From: Vibrio sp. FE10 | GTDB lineage: Bacteria > Pseudomonadota > Gammaproteobacteria > Enterobacterales > Vibrionaceae | Assembly (NCBI RefSeq): GCF_030297155.1 | Contig: NZ_AP028067.1 | Coordinates: forward strand, 620,001-684,000 | DNA: 64,000 nt | Direction: 5' to 3' | Shown here: positions 54,409-63,514 of the stretch, piece by piece | Numbering within the stretch: position 1 is the stretch's first letter | Layout of the letters: the number at the start of each line of letters is the position of its first letter | The notes under the pieces: generated by a model | Databases searched by the model: none | What the model saw: the letters and a program-made list of their open reading frames with translations, nothing else | What the model was told of the DNA's origin: nothing | Made by a program: the position numbers and the translations under genes

Positions 54409-55677
54409 GTGGCTAAAAATATCCAAGCAATTCGAGGCATGAACGATTGCCTTCCAACTCAATCACCACTGTGGCAGAAAGTAGAAAGCGCAGTTAAAAG
54501 TGTGGTGAGCGCATACGGTTACAACGAAGTACGTATGCCTATCGTTGAAGAAACGAACTTATTTAGCCGTGCGGTTGGTGAAGAAACTGACGTTGTTTCA
54601 AAAGAGATGTACACCTTTGATGACCGTAATGGCGATAGCCTAACGCTGCGTCCAGAAGGCACAGCAGGTTGTGTACGTTCATGTATTCAAAACAGCCTTA
54701 TCAACCGTGATGAACAGCGCCTATGGTACATGGGTCCAATGTTCCGTCACGAGCGTCCTCAAAAAGGTCGTTACCGTCAATTCCACCAATGTGGTGTGGA
54801 AGTGTTTGGCCTAGATGGTCCAGACGTTGACGCTGAACTGATTATGATGACTGCACGTCTATGGCGTGAGCTAGGCATCGACAAGCACGTTCGCCTAGAG
54901 CTGAACTCAATCGGTTCTCAAGAAGATCGCGTAAGCTACCGCACTGCGTTAGTGGCTTTCCTTGAGCAACACATTGATGTATTAGATGAAGATTGTAAAC
55001 GTCGTATGCACACCAACCCGCTTCGTGTACTGGATACTAAGAACCCAGACGTTCAAGCTATCTTAGGTGACGCACCTCGACTATCTGAATATCTAGGTGA
55101 AGAGTCAAAGCAACATTTTGCTGGTTTGTGTGAACTTCTTGACGCTGTTGGTATCGAATACCAAGTTAACGAGCGTCTAGTACGTGGCCTAGATTACTAC
55201 AACCGCACAGTATTTGAGTGGATCACTGACAGCCTCGGCGCGCAAGGTACAGTATGTGGCGGTGGCCGTTACGATGGTCTTGTCGAGCAACTAGGCGGTA
55301 AAGCAACTAATGCTGTTGGTTTTGCAATGGGCCTAGAGCGTCTAGTTCTAATGATGGAAACGCTAGAACTTACAGAAGTTCGTCGTAGCGTTGACGTATA
55401 CATGGTTGCTGCTGGCGAAGGTACAATGATCGCGGGCATGCAGTTAGCGAATCAATTACGTGACACCGTTAAAGGCGTACGCGTGATGAACCACTTCGGT
55501 GGTGGTAGCTTTAAGAAGCAATTCAAGCGTGCTGACAAAGTAGGTGCTGTTGTGGCGCTAGTGCTTGGTGAGAACGAAGTTGCTGACAATACAGTTGTGC
55601 TAAAAGATTTGGTTGGCGGCGTGCAAGAAACCGTGTCTCAAACGGAAGTTGCAGAGAAAGTAGCTGCGCTAATCTAG
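54409..55677 (+). CDS. hisS: HisS, histidyl-tRNA synthetase
   Basis: HisS charges tRNA-His. I start at the GTG at 54409 because it gives the family start [16 protein letters not shown]; the longer frame starts at another GTG eight codons earlier. The 422-residue class II enzyme has motif 2 in [16 protein letters not shown], the histidine-binding motifs [15 protein letters not shown] and GGGRYDGL, and motif 3 near GFAMGLERL. The C-terminal anticodon domain follows from about residue 330. yfgM follows after 79 bases. Confidence 0.98.
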   Translation: MAKNIQAIRGMNDCLPTQSPLWQKVESAVKSVVSAYGYNEVRMPIVEETNLFSRAVGEETDVVSKEMYTFDDRNGDSLTLRPEGTAGCVRSCIQNSLINRDEQRLWYMGPMFRHERPQKGRYRQFHQCGVEVFGLDGPDVDAELIMMTARLWRELGIDKHVRLELNSIGSQEDRVSYRTALVAFLEQHIDVLDEDCKRRMHTNPLRVLDTKNPDVQAILGDAPRLSEYLGEESKQHFAGLCELLDAVGIEYQVNERLVRGLDYYNRTVFEWITDSLGAQGTVCGGGRYDGLVEQLGGKATNAVGFAMGLERLVLMMETLELTEVRRSVDVYMVAAGEGTMIAGMQLANQLRDTVKGVRVMNHFGGGSFKKQFKRADKVGAVVALVLGENEVADNTVVLKDLVGGVQETVSQTEVAEKVAALI

Positions 55678-55756
55678 TTAGCCATTGAGCAAACGCTCAT
55701 CATGAATATTAACGTCAGCACTATGCTGGCGTTTAAAGAATTAAAGAGGACAGGAA

Positions 55757-56371
55757 GTGGAACTTTACGATAGCGAAGAGCAACAAGTTGAAGCCATTAA
55801 AGATTGGTGGAAAGAGAACGGTAAAGCCGTAATCTTTGGTGCGGTTATTGGTTTAGGTGGTCTATTTGGCTGGCGCTATTACCAAGATTCAGTCGTTGAA
55901 GCGCGTGAAGCAGCTTCAGAAAGCTACACCTCTGTAATTTCAGCTCTTGATACTAAGGGCGTTGATGCTCAATCTGATATTCAAGCTTTCATCGACGCAA
56001 ACAAAGACGCTGAATACTCTGTTCTTGCTGCTATGCAGTTAGCTAAAGCACAAGTTCAAGCAGGTGATCTTGCTGCAGCTCTTGAACAGCTTGAGTGGGC
56101 AAAATCGGCAACTAAGGATGCGGCATTAGCGCCACTACTGACTTACCGTGTTGCTCGTATCAAAGCTGAGCAAGGTGAATTTGATGCAGCGTTGACTGAT
56201 CTTGAAGCGATGACTGACGAATCTTGGAAAGGCCGTGTTGCTGAACTACGTGGTGATATCTCACTTCGTAAAGGCGACACAGATGCGGCTTACAGTGCTT
56301 ACTCTGAAGCTCAACAAGCTGCTGATGCAAGCCAAACGCTTCAAATCAAACTTGACGACCTAGCTAAATAA
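55757..56371 (+). CDS. yfgM: YfgM, TPR-containing ancillary translocon subunit
   Basis: YfgM is an inner-membrane protein that associates with SecYEG and periplasmic chaperones. The 204-residue protein starts at GTG, with GAGGACAGGA upstream. It has a short cytoplasmic start (MELYDSEEQQVEAIKDWWKE), a membrane helix (about 22-41, with GAVIGLGGLFGW) and a periplasmic TPR-like region rich in Ala and Gln. It is ten bases before bamB, so the two envelope-biogenesis genes are coupled. Confidence 0.95.
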   Translation: MELYDSEEQQVEAIKDWWKENGKAVIFGAVIGLGGLFGWRYYQDSVVEAREAASESYTSVISALDTKGVDAQSDIQAFIDANKDAEYSVLAAMQLAKAQVQAGDLAAALEQLEWAKSATKDAALAPLLTYRVARIKAEQGEFDAALTDLEAMTDESWKGRVAELRGDISLRKGDTDAAYSAYSEAQQAADASQTLQIKLDDLAK

Positions 56372-56381
56372 GGCGCTTTGA

Positions 56382-57542
56382 ATGAAGAAGATGTTTCCAA
56401 AAGCGGCGTTGTGTGCGATTGCTCTTGGCCTGTTAGCGGGTTGTGCGGGTGAAGAAGACACCGTAATCATGGCTCCAGTACCTACAGTAAACAGCGAGTT
56501 CACTCCTAAGCAGGAATGGTCTACGTCGGTTGGTGATGGTGTTGGTCATTACTTTTCAAAATTAACGCCAGAGCTTGCTTACGACAAAGTATTTGTCGCG
56601 AGTCGCGAAGGTATTGTTAAAGCGCTTGACCCTGAAACGGGTAAAAAGCTGTGGGAAACCGATCTTGAAAAAGAAGTGCTCGCACGCTTATCAGGCGGCC
56701 TAACAGCGGCTTACGGCAAAGTGTTCCTAGGTTCTGAAAATGGCGAAGTGATCGCGTTAGACGAATCGACCGGTGAAGAACTGTGGCGTGTATCAGTCAA
56801 CGGTGAGGTGCTTGCATCTCCTGCAACTGAAAGCAACATGGTACTGGTTCATACCAGTCGCGGCATGATGATCGCTTTGGATCAAGAAAGCGGCGAACAG
56901 AAGTGGACGATTAGCACTGAAGTTCCAAGCCTAACATTACGTGGTGATAGCGCTCCTGTTGCTGTTTCTGGTGGTGTTTTCTGGGGAACGGCAAATGGTC
57001 GTTTGGCTGCTGCTATCGTTGACCGTGGTCAGCTGATTTGGCAACAACCGGTTGGCACGCCAAAAGGCGCAACGGAAATTGATCGCTTGGTTGATGTTGA
57101 TGCGTCACCTGTTGTTCTTGGCGGCACCTTGTATACCGTTGGTATCAATGGTCAGTTGATTGCAATCGATCTTCGTTCTGGTAAGCCAGTTTGGAAGCGT
57201 AACTACTCGTCAGCGATTGATTTGGCGAGCGATGGTAGTCGTTTGTTCGTAGTAACAGACAAAGACCACGTGGTTGCAGTCGATGCGCGTAGCGGCACTG
57301 AACTATGGAGCACTCCATTGTTGGAAAACCGCTTACTGACCGCACCTGCTATTATTAATGGTTATGTAGTCGTTGGTGATACTGAAGGTTATCTGCACTG
57401 GTTAGATCGTTCATCGGGTGAGTTTGTTGCCCAGCAGTTAGTTAACGATAGCGGCTTTGCGGTTGCGCCTATTGAACTGCCTGAAGGCTACTTAGTGACT
57501 ACTCGCAATGGCGATGTAAAGAAACTAACGATTAGCCAATAA
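56382..57542 (+). CDS. bamB: BamB, outer membrane assembly lipoprotein
   Basis: BamB is the beta-propeller lipoprotein of the BAM complex. The 386-residue precursor has a lipoprotein signal ending LLAGC (Cys21). Eight PQQ-like propeller blades follow, seen as repeats such as VKALDPETGKKLWE, VIALDESTGEELWR, MIALDQESGEQKW, LIAIDLRSGKPVWK and VAVDARSGTELW. bamD, its complex partner, lies at the far left of this window. A terminator follows. Confidence 0.97.
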   Translation: MKKMFPKAALCAIALGLLAGCAGEEDTVIMAPVPTVNSEFTPKQEWSTSVGDGVGHYFSKLTPELAYDKVFVASREGIVKALDPETGKKLWETDLEKEVLARLSGGLTAAYGKVFLGSENGEVIALDESTGEELWRVSVNGEVLASPATESNMVLVHTSRGMMIALDQESGEQKWTISTEVPSLTLRGDSAPVAVSGGVFWGTANGRLAAAIVDRGQLIWQQPVGTPKGATEIDRLVDVDASPVVLGGTLYTVGINGQLIAIDLRSGKPVWKRNYSSAIDLASDGSRLFVVTDKDHVVAVDARSGTELWSTPLLENRLLTAPAIINGYVVVGDTEGYLHWLDRSSGEFVAQQLVNDSGFAVAPIELPEGYLVTTRNGDVKKLTISQ

Positions 57543-57563
57543 AAGCGTGATACAATTCACAGT

Positions 57564-57598
57564 CGGCTCCTGGTTGGTAACAGCTAGGAGCCGTTTTG
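57564..57598 (+). terminator. Terminator after bamB
   Basis: CGGCTCCT (57564-57571) and AGGAGCCG (57586-57593) form an eight-pair stem followed by TTTTGTTG. Confidence 0.85.
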
Positions 57599-57620
57599 TT
57601 GTTATAAATTAATAAACCAT

Positions 57621-57672
57621 GTGGTTATAGGTAAGAGTTTAAACTTGCGAACAAGTGCTTACCTATAACTAC
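57621..57672 (+). promoter_or_regulatory. Long hairpin in the der leader
   Basis: GTTATAGGTAAG (57624-57635) and CTTACCTATAAC (57658-57669) pair perfectly over 12 bases. Three more pairs (57621-57623 with 57670-57672, one G-T) extend the stem. Within the loop ACTTG-CGAA-CAAGT (57643-57656) forms a second stem. It lies about 30 bases before the der start and has no T-run. Confidence 0.7.
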
Positions 57673-57700
57673 ATTTAGAGAAGAAATTGTAGAGGTTGTT

Positions 57701-59182
57701 ATGGTACCTGTTGTTGCTCTAGTAGGGCGTCCGAACGTAGGTAAATCTACGTTATTTAACCGATTGACTCGAACTCGTGATGCATTGGTTGCGGATTTCC
57801 CTGGCTTAACGCGTGACCGTAAATACGGCCATGCTCATTTTAGTGAGCATGACTTTATTGTTATCGACACTGGTGGTATCGACGGTACCGAAGAAGGTGT
57901 TGAAACTAAAATGGCTGAACAGTCGCTAGCGGCGATTGATGAAGCTGATGTCGTTCTGTTTATGGTAGATGGTCGTGCGGGTCTAACACCTTCAGACGTG
58001 GCTATTGCTAAGCATCTTCGTCAACTAGAAAAGCCTTCAATGCTAGTAGTAAACAAGGTTGATGGTATCGACCCTGATGCTGCAAGTGCTGATTTCTGGC
58101 AGTTAGGCGTTGAAGACATGTATCAAATCGCAGCGGCGCATGGTCGTGGTGTAACCGCACTGATTGACCTTGCACTGAACCCATTCGCTGAAGCGCTAAA
58201 AGCTGAGAATGGTGAAGTAAGCGATTTGACTGAGTTTGAAGACGAAGAAGAAGAGCAAGTTGATTTCACTGAAGAAGAAGCGGAAGAAGAATTCAAGCGC
58301 CTTCAAGATCAACCGATTAAGCTAGCGATCATTGGCCGTCCCAACGTAGGTAAATCAACACTAACTAACCGTATTCTTGGTGAAGAACGTGTTGTTGTTT
58401 ACGATATGCCAGGTACAACTCGTGATTCTATCTACATTCCGATGCAGCGTGATGAGCGTGAATACGTTCTGATTGATACTGCGGGTGTTCGTCGTCGTAA
58501 AAACATCAATGAAACCGTAGAGAAGTTCTCTGTAGTTAAAACACTGAAAGCGATTGAAGACGCTAACGTTGTATTACTGCTTATTGATGCTCGAGACAAC
58601 ATCTCTGATCAAGACTTAAGCTTGCTAGGCTTTGCGTTGAATGCTGGTCGTTCAATCGTGATTGCAGTAAACAAGTGGGATGGTCTAGACAGCGATGTTA
58701 AAGATCGCGTTAAGAAAGAACTAGACCGCCGTTTAGGTTTCGTTGATTTCGCACGTATTCACTTTATCTCTGCACTTCACGGTACTGGTGTTGGTCATTT
58801 GTTTGAATCTGTTCAAGAAGCTTACAAATCAGCGACAACGCGTGTTGGTACTTCTGTTCTGACTCGTATCATGAAAATGGCAACCGATGATCACCAACCA
58901 CCTATGGTTCGTGGCCGTCGTGTGAAACTAAAATACGCGCACGCTGGTGGTTACAACCCACCTATTATCGTTATCCACGGTAACCAAGTTCGTAACTTGC
59001 CAGATTCGTACAAACGATTCCTAATGAACTACTACCGTCGTTCACTAGAGATCATGGGTACACCGATTCGCATTCAATTCCAGAACAGCGAAAACCCGTT
59101 TGAAGCGAAAACAAACAAGCTAACGATTTCTCAGGAACGCAAACGTAAGCGTATGATGAGCATGATGAAAGGCCGTAAATAA
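57701..59182 (+). CDS. der: Der (EngA), double-GTPase ribosome assembly factor
   Basis: Der is an essential GTPase for 50S ribosome assembly with two G domains and a KH-like end. The 493-residue protein has G1 GRPNVGKST at residues 9-17 and again near 212-220, G3 DTGGI and DTAGV, G4 NKVD and NKWD, and the C-terminal KH domain (about 380-460). An acidic linker (about 170-200) separates the G domains, as usual. An AGAGG-type site precedes the ATG. It closes the rodZ-to-der region. Its own promoter is probably in the hairpin-bearing leader. Confidence 0.98.
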   Translation: MVPVVALVGRPNVGKSTLFNRLTRTRDALVADFPGLTRDRKYGHAHFSEHDFIVIDTGGIDGTEEGVETKMAEQSLAAIDEADVVLFMVDGRAGLTPSDVAIAKHLRQLEKPSMLVVNKVDGIDPDAASADFWQLGVEDMYQIAAAHGRGVTALIDLALNPFAEALKAENGEVSDLTEFEDEEEEQVDFTEEEAEEEFKRLQDQPIKLAIIGRPNVGKSTLTNRILGEERVVVYDMPGTTRDSIYIPMQRDEREYVLIDTAGVRRRKNINETVEKFSVVKTLKAIEDANVVLLLIDARDNISDQDLSLLGFALNAGRSIVIAVNKWDGLDSDVKDRVKKELDRRLGFVDFARIHFISALHGTGVGHLFESVQEAYKSATTRVGTSVLTRIMKMATDDHQPPMVRGRRVKLKYAHAGGYNPPIIVIHGNQVRNLPDSYKRFLMNYYRRSLEIMGTPIRIQFQNSENPFEAKTNKLTISQERKRKRMMSMMKGRK

Positions 59183-59200
59183 CCCTTTCTAATCGATTTG

Positions 59201-59230
59201 ATACCCGAGCCTGTCTCGGGTATTTTTTTA
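59201..59230 (+). terminator. Terminator after der
   Basis: ATACCCGAG (59201-59209), loop CCTGT and CTCGGGTAT (59215-59223) are followed by seven Ts. Confidence 0.93.
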
Positions 59231-59315
59231 AGCAAAATTTACGTTAAGCCATAACTTCATGTCTCCATAGTGTTATGGATTAACGAATCAGACTCGATTT
59301 CAAAAGAAGAACAAT

Positions 59316-60218
59316 ATGACAACTACCGATTTGATTACATCTGTGCAAGCAATCACACCAACCCTCACTCAATTCTGTCACCAGGCTTGGCAGCTTAATG
59401 CGAAAGCGCTTTATGTTGAGAGCAATGATAGTCAGAGCTACTTGATCACCGATGTCACGCCTTTTCACCCTGTTAGTCATATTTGGCCCGATCACCCTGC
59501 AGACCGAGGCTTTGTCAGCGTAAATGGTGAACAGTATATTGTTGAAGATTGTCTTGTTGGTGCAATAGAACAATCTACTGGCAAACTTTGTATCGCAGCA
59601 GATATTCCTGTTAAGCGTGATACGGAAGGGTGGGCGTTTGTGGTTGTTCACCAACTACCTGCATCAGCTTCTATGATTAATATTGGCGATAAAGTTGAGT
59701 TATCGGTTGATAAAGAATACCAAGCAAGCTTGAGCCGTGGGCATAGTGCTGGTCATATCGCTTTCTTAGCGTTGAATAAAGTCTTGGCTGAGAGTTACTG
59801 GCGCAAAGATGCGGATAGAAAAGATCCACTTGGTAGTTACGACTTCAATAGCTACGCACAAGTCACAAGCTTTGTGACCCCAGAACTATGTACCGACAAG
59901 TATCGTTTGGGCAAAACCTTGAAGAAGCGCGGCTTGAACGTCGCAGACATGCTAGCAAACCTTGAAGGGGTTGAAGCCGACATCAATCAAATGATTGCAG
60001 GCTGGCTAACCGAGTCTACTTCAGTCGCAATGAGACTGGAAGGCGAGGCATTAACGGACTCTCGTTACTGGGAATGGCAGCTGAATGCAGACACTCTCGT
60101 GTCTATTCCGTGTGGTGGTACTCACATTGAGAATACGTCAGAGCTTAAGGCATTATCAGTTAAGTTAACCCAGTTAGATGACCAACATATTGAAATGCTG
60201 ACGCATGTAATTCGATGA
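59316..60218 (+). CDS. AlaX-like alanyl-tRNA editing hydrolase family protein
   Basis: A 300-residue protein with the metal-site pattern of the AlaRS editing domain: HxxxH at His143-His147 (RGHSAGH) and CxxxH at Cys266-His270 (PCGGTH). Stand-alone members (AlaX) hydrolyse mis-charged Ser- or Gly-tRNA-Ala. The N-terminal 120 residues form a beta-rich domain with GFVSVNGEQYIVEDC but lack an obvious GGQ motif. The 120 residues between the two metal motifs form a larger helical insert than in the smallest AlaX. It stands alone between der and a diguanylate cyclase. The family is likely; the exact substrate is unknown. Confidence 0.75.
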   Translation: MTTTDLITSVQAITPTLTQFCHQAWQLNAKALYVESNDSQSYLITDVTPFHPVSHIWPDHPADRGFVSVNGEQYIVEDCLVGAIEQSTGKLCIAADIPVKRDTEGWAFVVVHQLPASASMINIGDKVELSVDKEYQASLSRGHSAGHIAFLALNKVLAESYWRKDADRKDPLGSYDFNSYAQVTSFVTPELCTDKYRLGKTLKKRGLNVADMLANLEGVEADINQMIAGWLTESTSVAMRLEGEALTDSRYWEWQLNADTLVSIPCGGTHIENTSELKALSVKLTQLDDQHIEMLTHVIR

Positions 60219-60507
60219 TTTAGGTTACAGATCGAAATGGCTTGTGCTGTTTATTCTATTTTATGATGTAACTTTTGATATAAATGACCATTTAAAATTG
60301 AAATGCAGCACATGTAACTTATGCTTTCGGTGTGTGGTGATATAAATATTCTTTTTGGGGTAGATCGCTGATCAAAATAGATAAAGCGAAAGATCAACCT
60401 ATGATCTTCGGTTGTGTGTCGTACTAATTTAGTGTGTTATTATTAACCAATAACAAGCTTGCATAAGAACAAGCTGTACCCGATTACACAATTGAAAGCT
60501 TTAGTGA

Positions 60508-61509
60508 ATGGAACAACAATTTTTATTAGAAGGCCACCGAGCAGTCAACAGTTTGCTTCGAAAGCTTGCTCTTGGGATGGATCGTAAAGATTTAAACCAT
60601 AGGATTATTCAGCTTACCGAGCAGCTTTTTGGGCAGCGCATGGCTTCAATTTTACTGCTCAACTCAAAATCAAAGACTTTGCACCTTGAACATGCCCCGA
60701 ACCTGCCTGATTTTTATAATCAGCAGATAGAAGGTGTAGAGATTGGTGCTGGGGTTGGTTCTTGTGGCGAAGCCGCGGCTCTCAAAAAAGCCGTTATGAT
60801 CTCCAATATTAATGCACACCCGAATTGGGCACCTTTCTTAGCCTTAACCAATCAAGCTAATCTTCATGCGTGTTGGTCAGTACCAATCATCTCTTCACAT
60901 GGCCATGTGTTAGGTACCTTTGCGATTTACAGCAAATACATCTCTGAACCCCATGAATTTGAACTCGAGATCTTAGAGTTATTGGCTTCCTTATATTCTG
61001 TGGCGTTAGAGAAATATGAGTTGGAGAATCAACTCAACTTTTTTGCCAATCGAGATTCCCTGACACACAGTTTGAATCGCCGAGCACTGCTGAGAGAAGC
61101 TGAGCAGGTGTTAACCAAGCGCTGCTTTGCTGAAAAAGTGATGGCGTGTCTGTTTGTCGATGTCGATCAATTTAAGTTGATCAATGATACCTACGGCCAT
61201 AGTTTTGGTGATGATGTGTTGTTAGCGGTTGCAAAAGTGCTCGATGAGGCAACGACAGCCTGCGCCAAGATCGGGCGTTATGGTGGCGATGAGTTTGTGG
61301 TGTTCTCTTGCTTCGACGATAAAGAAAGCATTTTTGGCTTTTACCGCAGCTTAGAAAGAGCCTTGGAACAAGCCCTTTTTATCAACGATACTCAGTTCAC
61401 CGTCAGTGTTGGACTTTTTTATGAGAAAGATCCGGAGTCATTAGAAACCTTGATCGCACAAGCTGATAAGAACATGTACCAAATCAAGCAAGCCAAGTCT
61501 CAGCGGTAG
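60508..61509 (+). CDS. GAF-GGDEF protein, probable diguanylate cyclase
   Basis: A 333-residue cytoplasmic protein with an N-terminal GAF sensor domain (about 15-170, with GVGSCGEAAALKKAVMIS and HACWSVPIIS). A GGDEF domain (about 178-330) follows, with the intact active site GGDEF at 259-263 and the metal and guanine residues in FVDVDQFKLINDTYGH. No RxxD inhibitory site is found five residues before GGDEF (the stretch there is TTACAKIGRY), so product inhibition through that site is not expected. It probably makes cyclic di-GMP in response to a small ligand or redox cue bound by GAF. It is transcribed alone or with the zinc-ribbon gene 30 bases downstream. Confidence 0.93.
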   Translation: MEQQFLLEGHRAVNSLLRKLALGMDRKDLNHRIIQLTEQLFGQRMASILLLNSKSKTLHLEHAPNLPDFYNQQIEGVEIGAGVGSCGEAAALKKAVMISNINAHPNWAPFLALTNQANLHACWSVPIISSHGHVLGTFAIYSKYISEPHEFELEILELLASLYSVALEKYELENQLNFFANRDSLTHSLNRRALLREAEQVLTKRCFAEKVMACLFVDVDQFKLINDTYGHSFGDDVLLAVAKVLDEATTACAKIGRYGGDEFVVFSCFDDKESIFGFYRSLERALEQALFINDTQFTVSVGLFYEKDPESLETLIAQADKNMYQIKQAKSQR

Positions 61510-61545
61510 TAGATTGTAAAAATAGTAGTGAATTAGGAAATGCTA

Positions 61546-61773
61546 ATGAGTGAAAATATCTGCCCTAAGTGTCAGTCTGAACTGGCTTGGGATGGTAAGT
61601 ACCACTGTGAAAGTTGTCAGGCTCACTTTACCAAAGTTGGGTTTTGCCCTGAGTGCAGCAGCCAATTAGAGAAACTTCAAGCCTGTGGTGCTGCCAGCTA
61701 TTTTTGTAATGGCGATTGCAACGAGCTTAAATCGAAGTCGAGAGTAAAGTTCGAATTCCAACCTGCGGAATAG
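61546..61773 (+). CDS. yfgJ: YfgJ-family zinc-ribbon protein
   Basis: A 75-residue protein with paired cysteine motifs CPKC, CESC, CPEC and a later Cys pair (CGAA...FCNGDC), making two zinc ribbons. It resembles E. coli YfgJ, a zinc-ribbon protein of unknown function, including the KACGA/YFC segment and the ending with a basic-hydrophobic strand (RVKFEFQP). The ATG at 61546 follows AGGAA by six bases; two more codons are possible upstream. It is a close neighbour of the GGDEF gene. Confidence 0.85.
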   Translation: MSENICPKCQSELAWDGKYHCESCQAHFTKVGFCPECSSQLEKLQACGAASYFCNGDCNELKSKSRVKFEFQPAE

Positions 61774-61818
61774 TCTTAAGCCCGAGCGCTTAAATGACTG
61801 TCAGTGATGTTATACCAG

Positions 61819-61850
61819 AGGCTCAATACTAAAGTATTGGGTCTTTTTTG
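61819..61850 (+). terminator. Terminator after the zinc-ribbon gene
   Basis: GGCTCAATAC (61820-61829), loop TAAA and GTATTGGGTC (61834-61843), with two G-U pairs, are followed by TTTTTTG. Confidence 0.85.
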
Positions 61851-61931
61851 TATCTGATGAATAGGTATGTGTCATCTTGGTTCATTCTTATCGCTACTGC
61901 ACCAGTATGAAACATAGTTACATGATTGCTA

Positions 61932-61948
61932 TGCACTCTATTGGTGTG
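61932..61948 (+). promoter_or_regulatory. NtrC-like enhancer site upstream of urtA
   Basis: GCAC-N7-GTGT at 61933-61947 fits the NtrC dyad (GCAC-N7-GTGC) with one mismatch and lies about 70 bases before the -24 element. A half-site, TGCACC, occurs at 61898-61903. Confidence 0.55.
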
Positions 61949-62007
61949 ATTTGTTTTTAAATACTATCAATACAATGACTTATAAATTTAGTAGTTAATT
62001 TTTAAGT

Positions 62008-62023
62008 TTGGCACTCTTCTTGT
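62008..62023 (+). promoter_or_regulatory. Sigma-54 promoter of urtA
   Basis: TTGGCAC at 62008-62014 and TTGT at 62020-62023 match the -24/-12 sigma-54 pattern (TGGCAC-N5-TTGC) with one mismatch and the required ten bases between the GG and the G of -12. The leader to the ATG is about 40 bases. Confidence 0.65.
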
Positions 62024-62067
62024 AACTCTGTAATTGAATAACAAAAATACAATTATGGAGTAATATC

Positions 62068-63354
62068 ATGAACAAGGTGTTCAATTTATCGCTAGCTGCA
62101 CTGTGTACAACACTTTCATTTTCTTCTGCATCAGTGCTTGCGGCTGACGAGACCATCAAGGTCGGCGTTCTACATTCACTGTCCGGCACTATGGCGATCA
62201 GTGAAACAACGCTAAAAGATACCGTGCTGATGCTCATTGAAGAGCAGAACAAAAAGGGCGGCTTGCTTGGTAAAAAGTTAGAGCCTGTGGTTGTTGACCC
62301 AGCATCTAACTGGCCTCTATTTGCTGAAAAAGCGCGTGAGCTTATCGAGAAAGAGAAAGTTGATGTGGTTTTCGGTGGTTGGACATCGGTATCGCGTAAA
62401 TCCATGCTGCCAGTATTTGAAGAGCTCAACAGCATCCTCTTCTACCCAGTTCAGTATGAAGGTGAAGAGTCTTCGAAAAACGTTTTCTACACCGGCGCTG
62501 CGCCAAACCAACAAGCGATCCCTGCAGTGGATTACTTGATGGAAGAGCTTGAAGTTGAACGTTGGGTACTAGCAGGCACCGATTACGTTTACCCACGCAC
62601 GACCAATAAGATCCTTGAAGCCTACCTAAAAGATAAAGGTGTCGCAGAAGAAGACATCATGATCAACTACACGCCATTTGGTCATTCTGATTGGCAATCT
62701 ATTGTGTCAGACATCAAAAAGTTCGGTGAAGCAGGCAAGAAAACTGCAGTGGTTTCTACCGTGAATGGCGATGCGAACGTACCTTTCTACAAAGAGCTTG
62801 GCGCTCAAGGCATTTCATCTGAAGACATCCCAGTTATCGCGTTTTCTGTTGGTGAAGAAGAGCTATCAGGTATGGACACAGAACCACTGGTTGGTCACCT
62901 AGCGGCTTGGAACTACTTCATGAGTGTTGATACCGAAGCCAATGAAGAGTTCGTTGAAACGTGGCAGTCGTTCATCAAGAGTGAAAAACGCGTTACCAAT
63001 GACCCAATGGAAGCGCACTATGTTGGCTTCAACATGTGGGCGCAAGCAGTAACCAACGCGGGTACAACCGATCCTGAATCTGTACAAGATGCCTTGATTG
63101 GCGTGTCTGTTCCTAACCTTTCTGGCGGCTACTCCACCATGCTGCCAAACCACCACATCACTAAACCTGTCCTGATCGGTGAAATCCAAGACGATGGTCA
63201 ATTCGATATTGTTTGGGAAACCACAGGCCTTGTTGCGGGTGATGCTTGGTCGAGTTACTTACCTGAATCAGCGAAGCTGTTCTCTAGCTGGTCGAAGCCA
63301 TTCTCATGTGGTGCGTTTAACGTCGAAACTAAGAAGTGTTCTGGCGGTAACTAG
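62068..63354 (+). CDS. urtA: UrtA, urea ABC transporter substrate-binding protein
   Basis: UrtA is the periplasmic urea-binding protein of a high-affinity urea importer. The 428-residue precursor has a signal peptide (about 1-26, ending SVLAA). The mature protein shows KVGVLHSLSGTMAISE, VFGGWTSVSRKSMLPVFEE, LFYPVQYEGEESSKNVFYTG, and a C-terminal disulfide-type pair (SCGAFN...KKCSGG), all typical of UrtA rather than generic branched-chain amino-acid binders. urtB follows after 160 bases. Sigma-54 and NtrC-like sites upstream suggest induction under nitrogen limitation. Confidence 0.96.
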   Translation: MNKVFNLSLAALCTTLSFSSASVLAADETIKVGVLHSLSGTMAISETTLKDTVLMLIEEQNKKGGLLGKKLEPVVVDPASNWPLFAEKARELIEKEKVDVVFGGWTSVSRKSMLPVFEELNSILFYPVQYEGEESSKNVFYTGAAPNQQAIPAVDYLMEELEVERWVLAGTDYVYPRTTNKILEAYLKDKGVAEEDIMINYTPFGHSDWQSIVSDIKKFGEAGKKTAVVSTVNGDANVPFYKELGAQGISSEDIPVIAFSVGEEELSGMDTEPLVGHLAAWNYFMSVDTEANEEFVETWQSFIKSEKRVTNDPMEAHYVGFNMWAQAVTNAGTTDPESVQDALIGVSVPNLSGGYSTMLPNHHITKPVLIGEIQDDGQFDIVWETTGLVAGDAWSSYLPESAKLFSSWSKPFSCGAFNVETKKCSGGN

Positions 63355-63373
63355 ATCGTTAAGTCAGGAATAC

Positions 63374-63433
63374 TGAGCCTTCCTGTTTGGGAAGAACGCC
63401 TCTGTATAAGGGGTGAAGCGAACGGAGGGCTCA
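63374..63433 (+). repeat. Structured urtA-urtB spacer
   Basis: TGAGCCTTCC (63374-63383) and GGAGGGCTCA (63424-63433) pair over ten positions with one G-U, enclosing smaller complementary stretches (TTCC/GGGAA, CCT/AGG). No T-run follows. It may protect the urtA mRNA end and lower downstream expression. Confidence 0.55.
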
Positions 63434-63514
63434 TCGTTTCAGGTAACAACCACTATCCACACATCCTCCAAGTAAAAATAACAATATCTAACTTGGTTGG
63501 TTAAGGAAGCAGGG

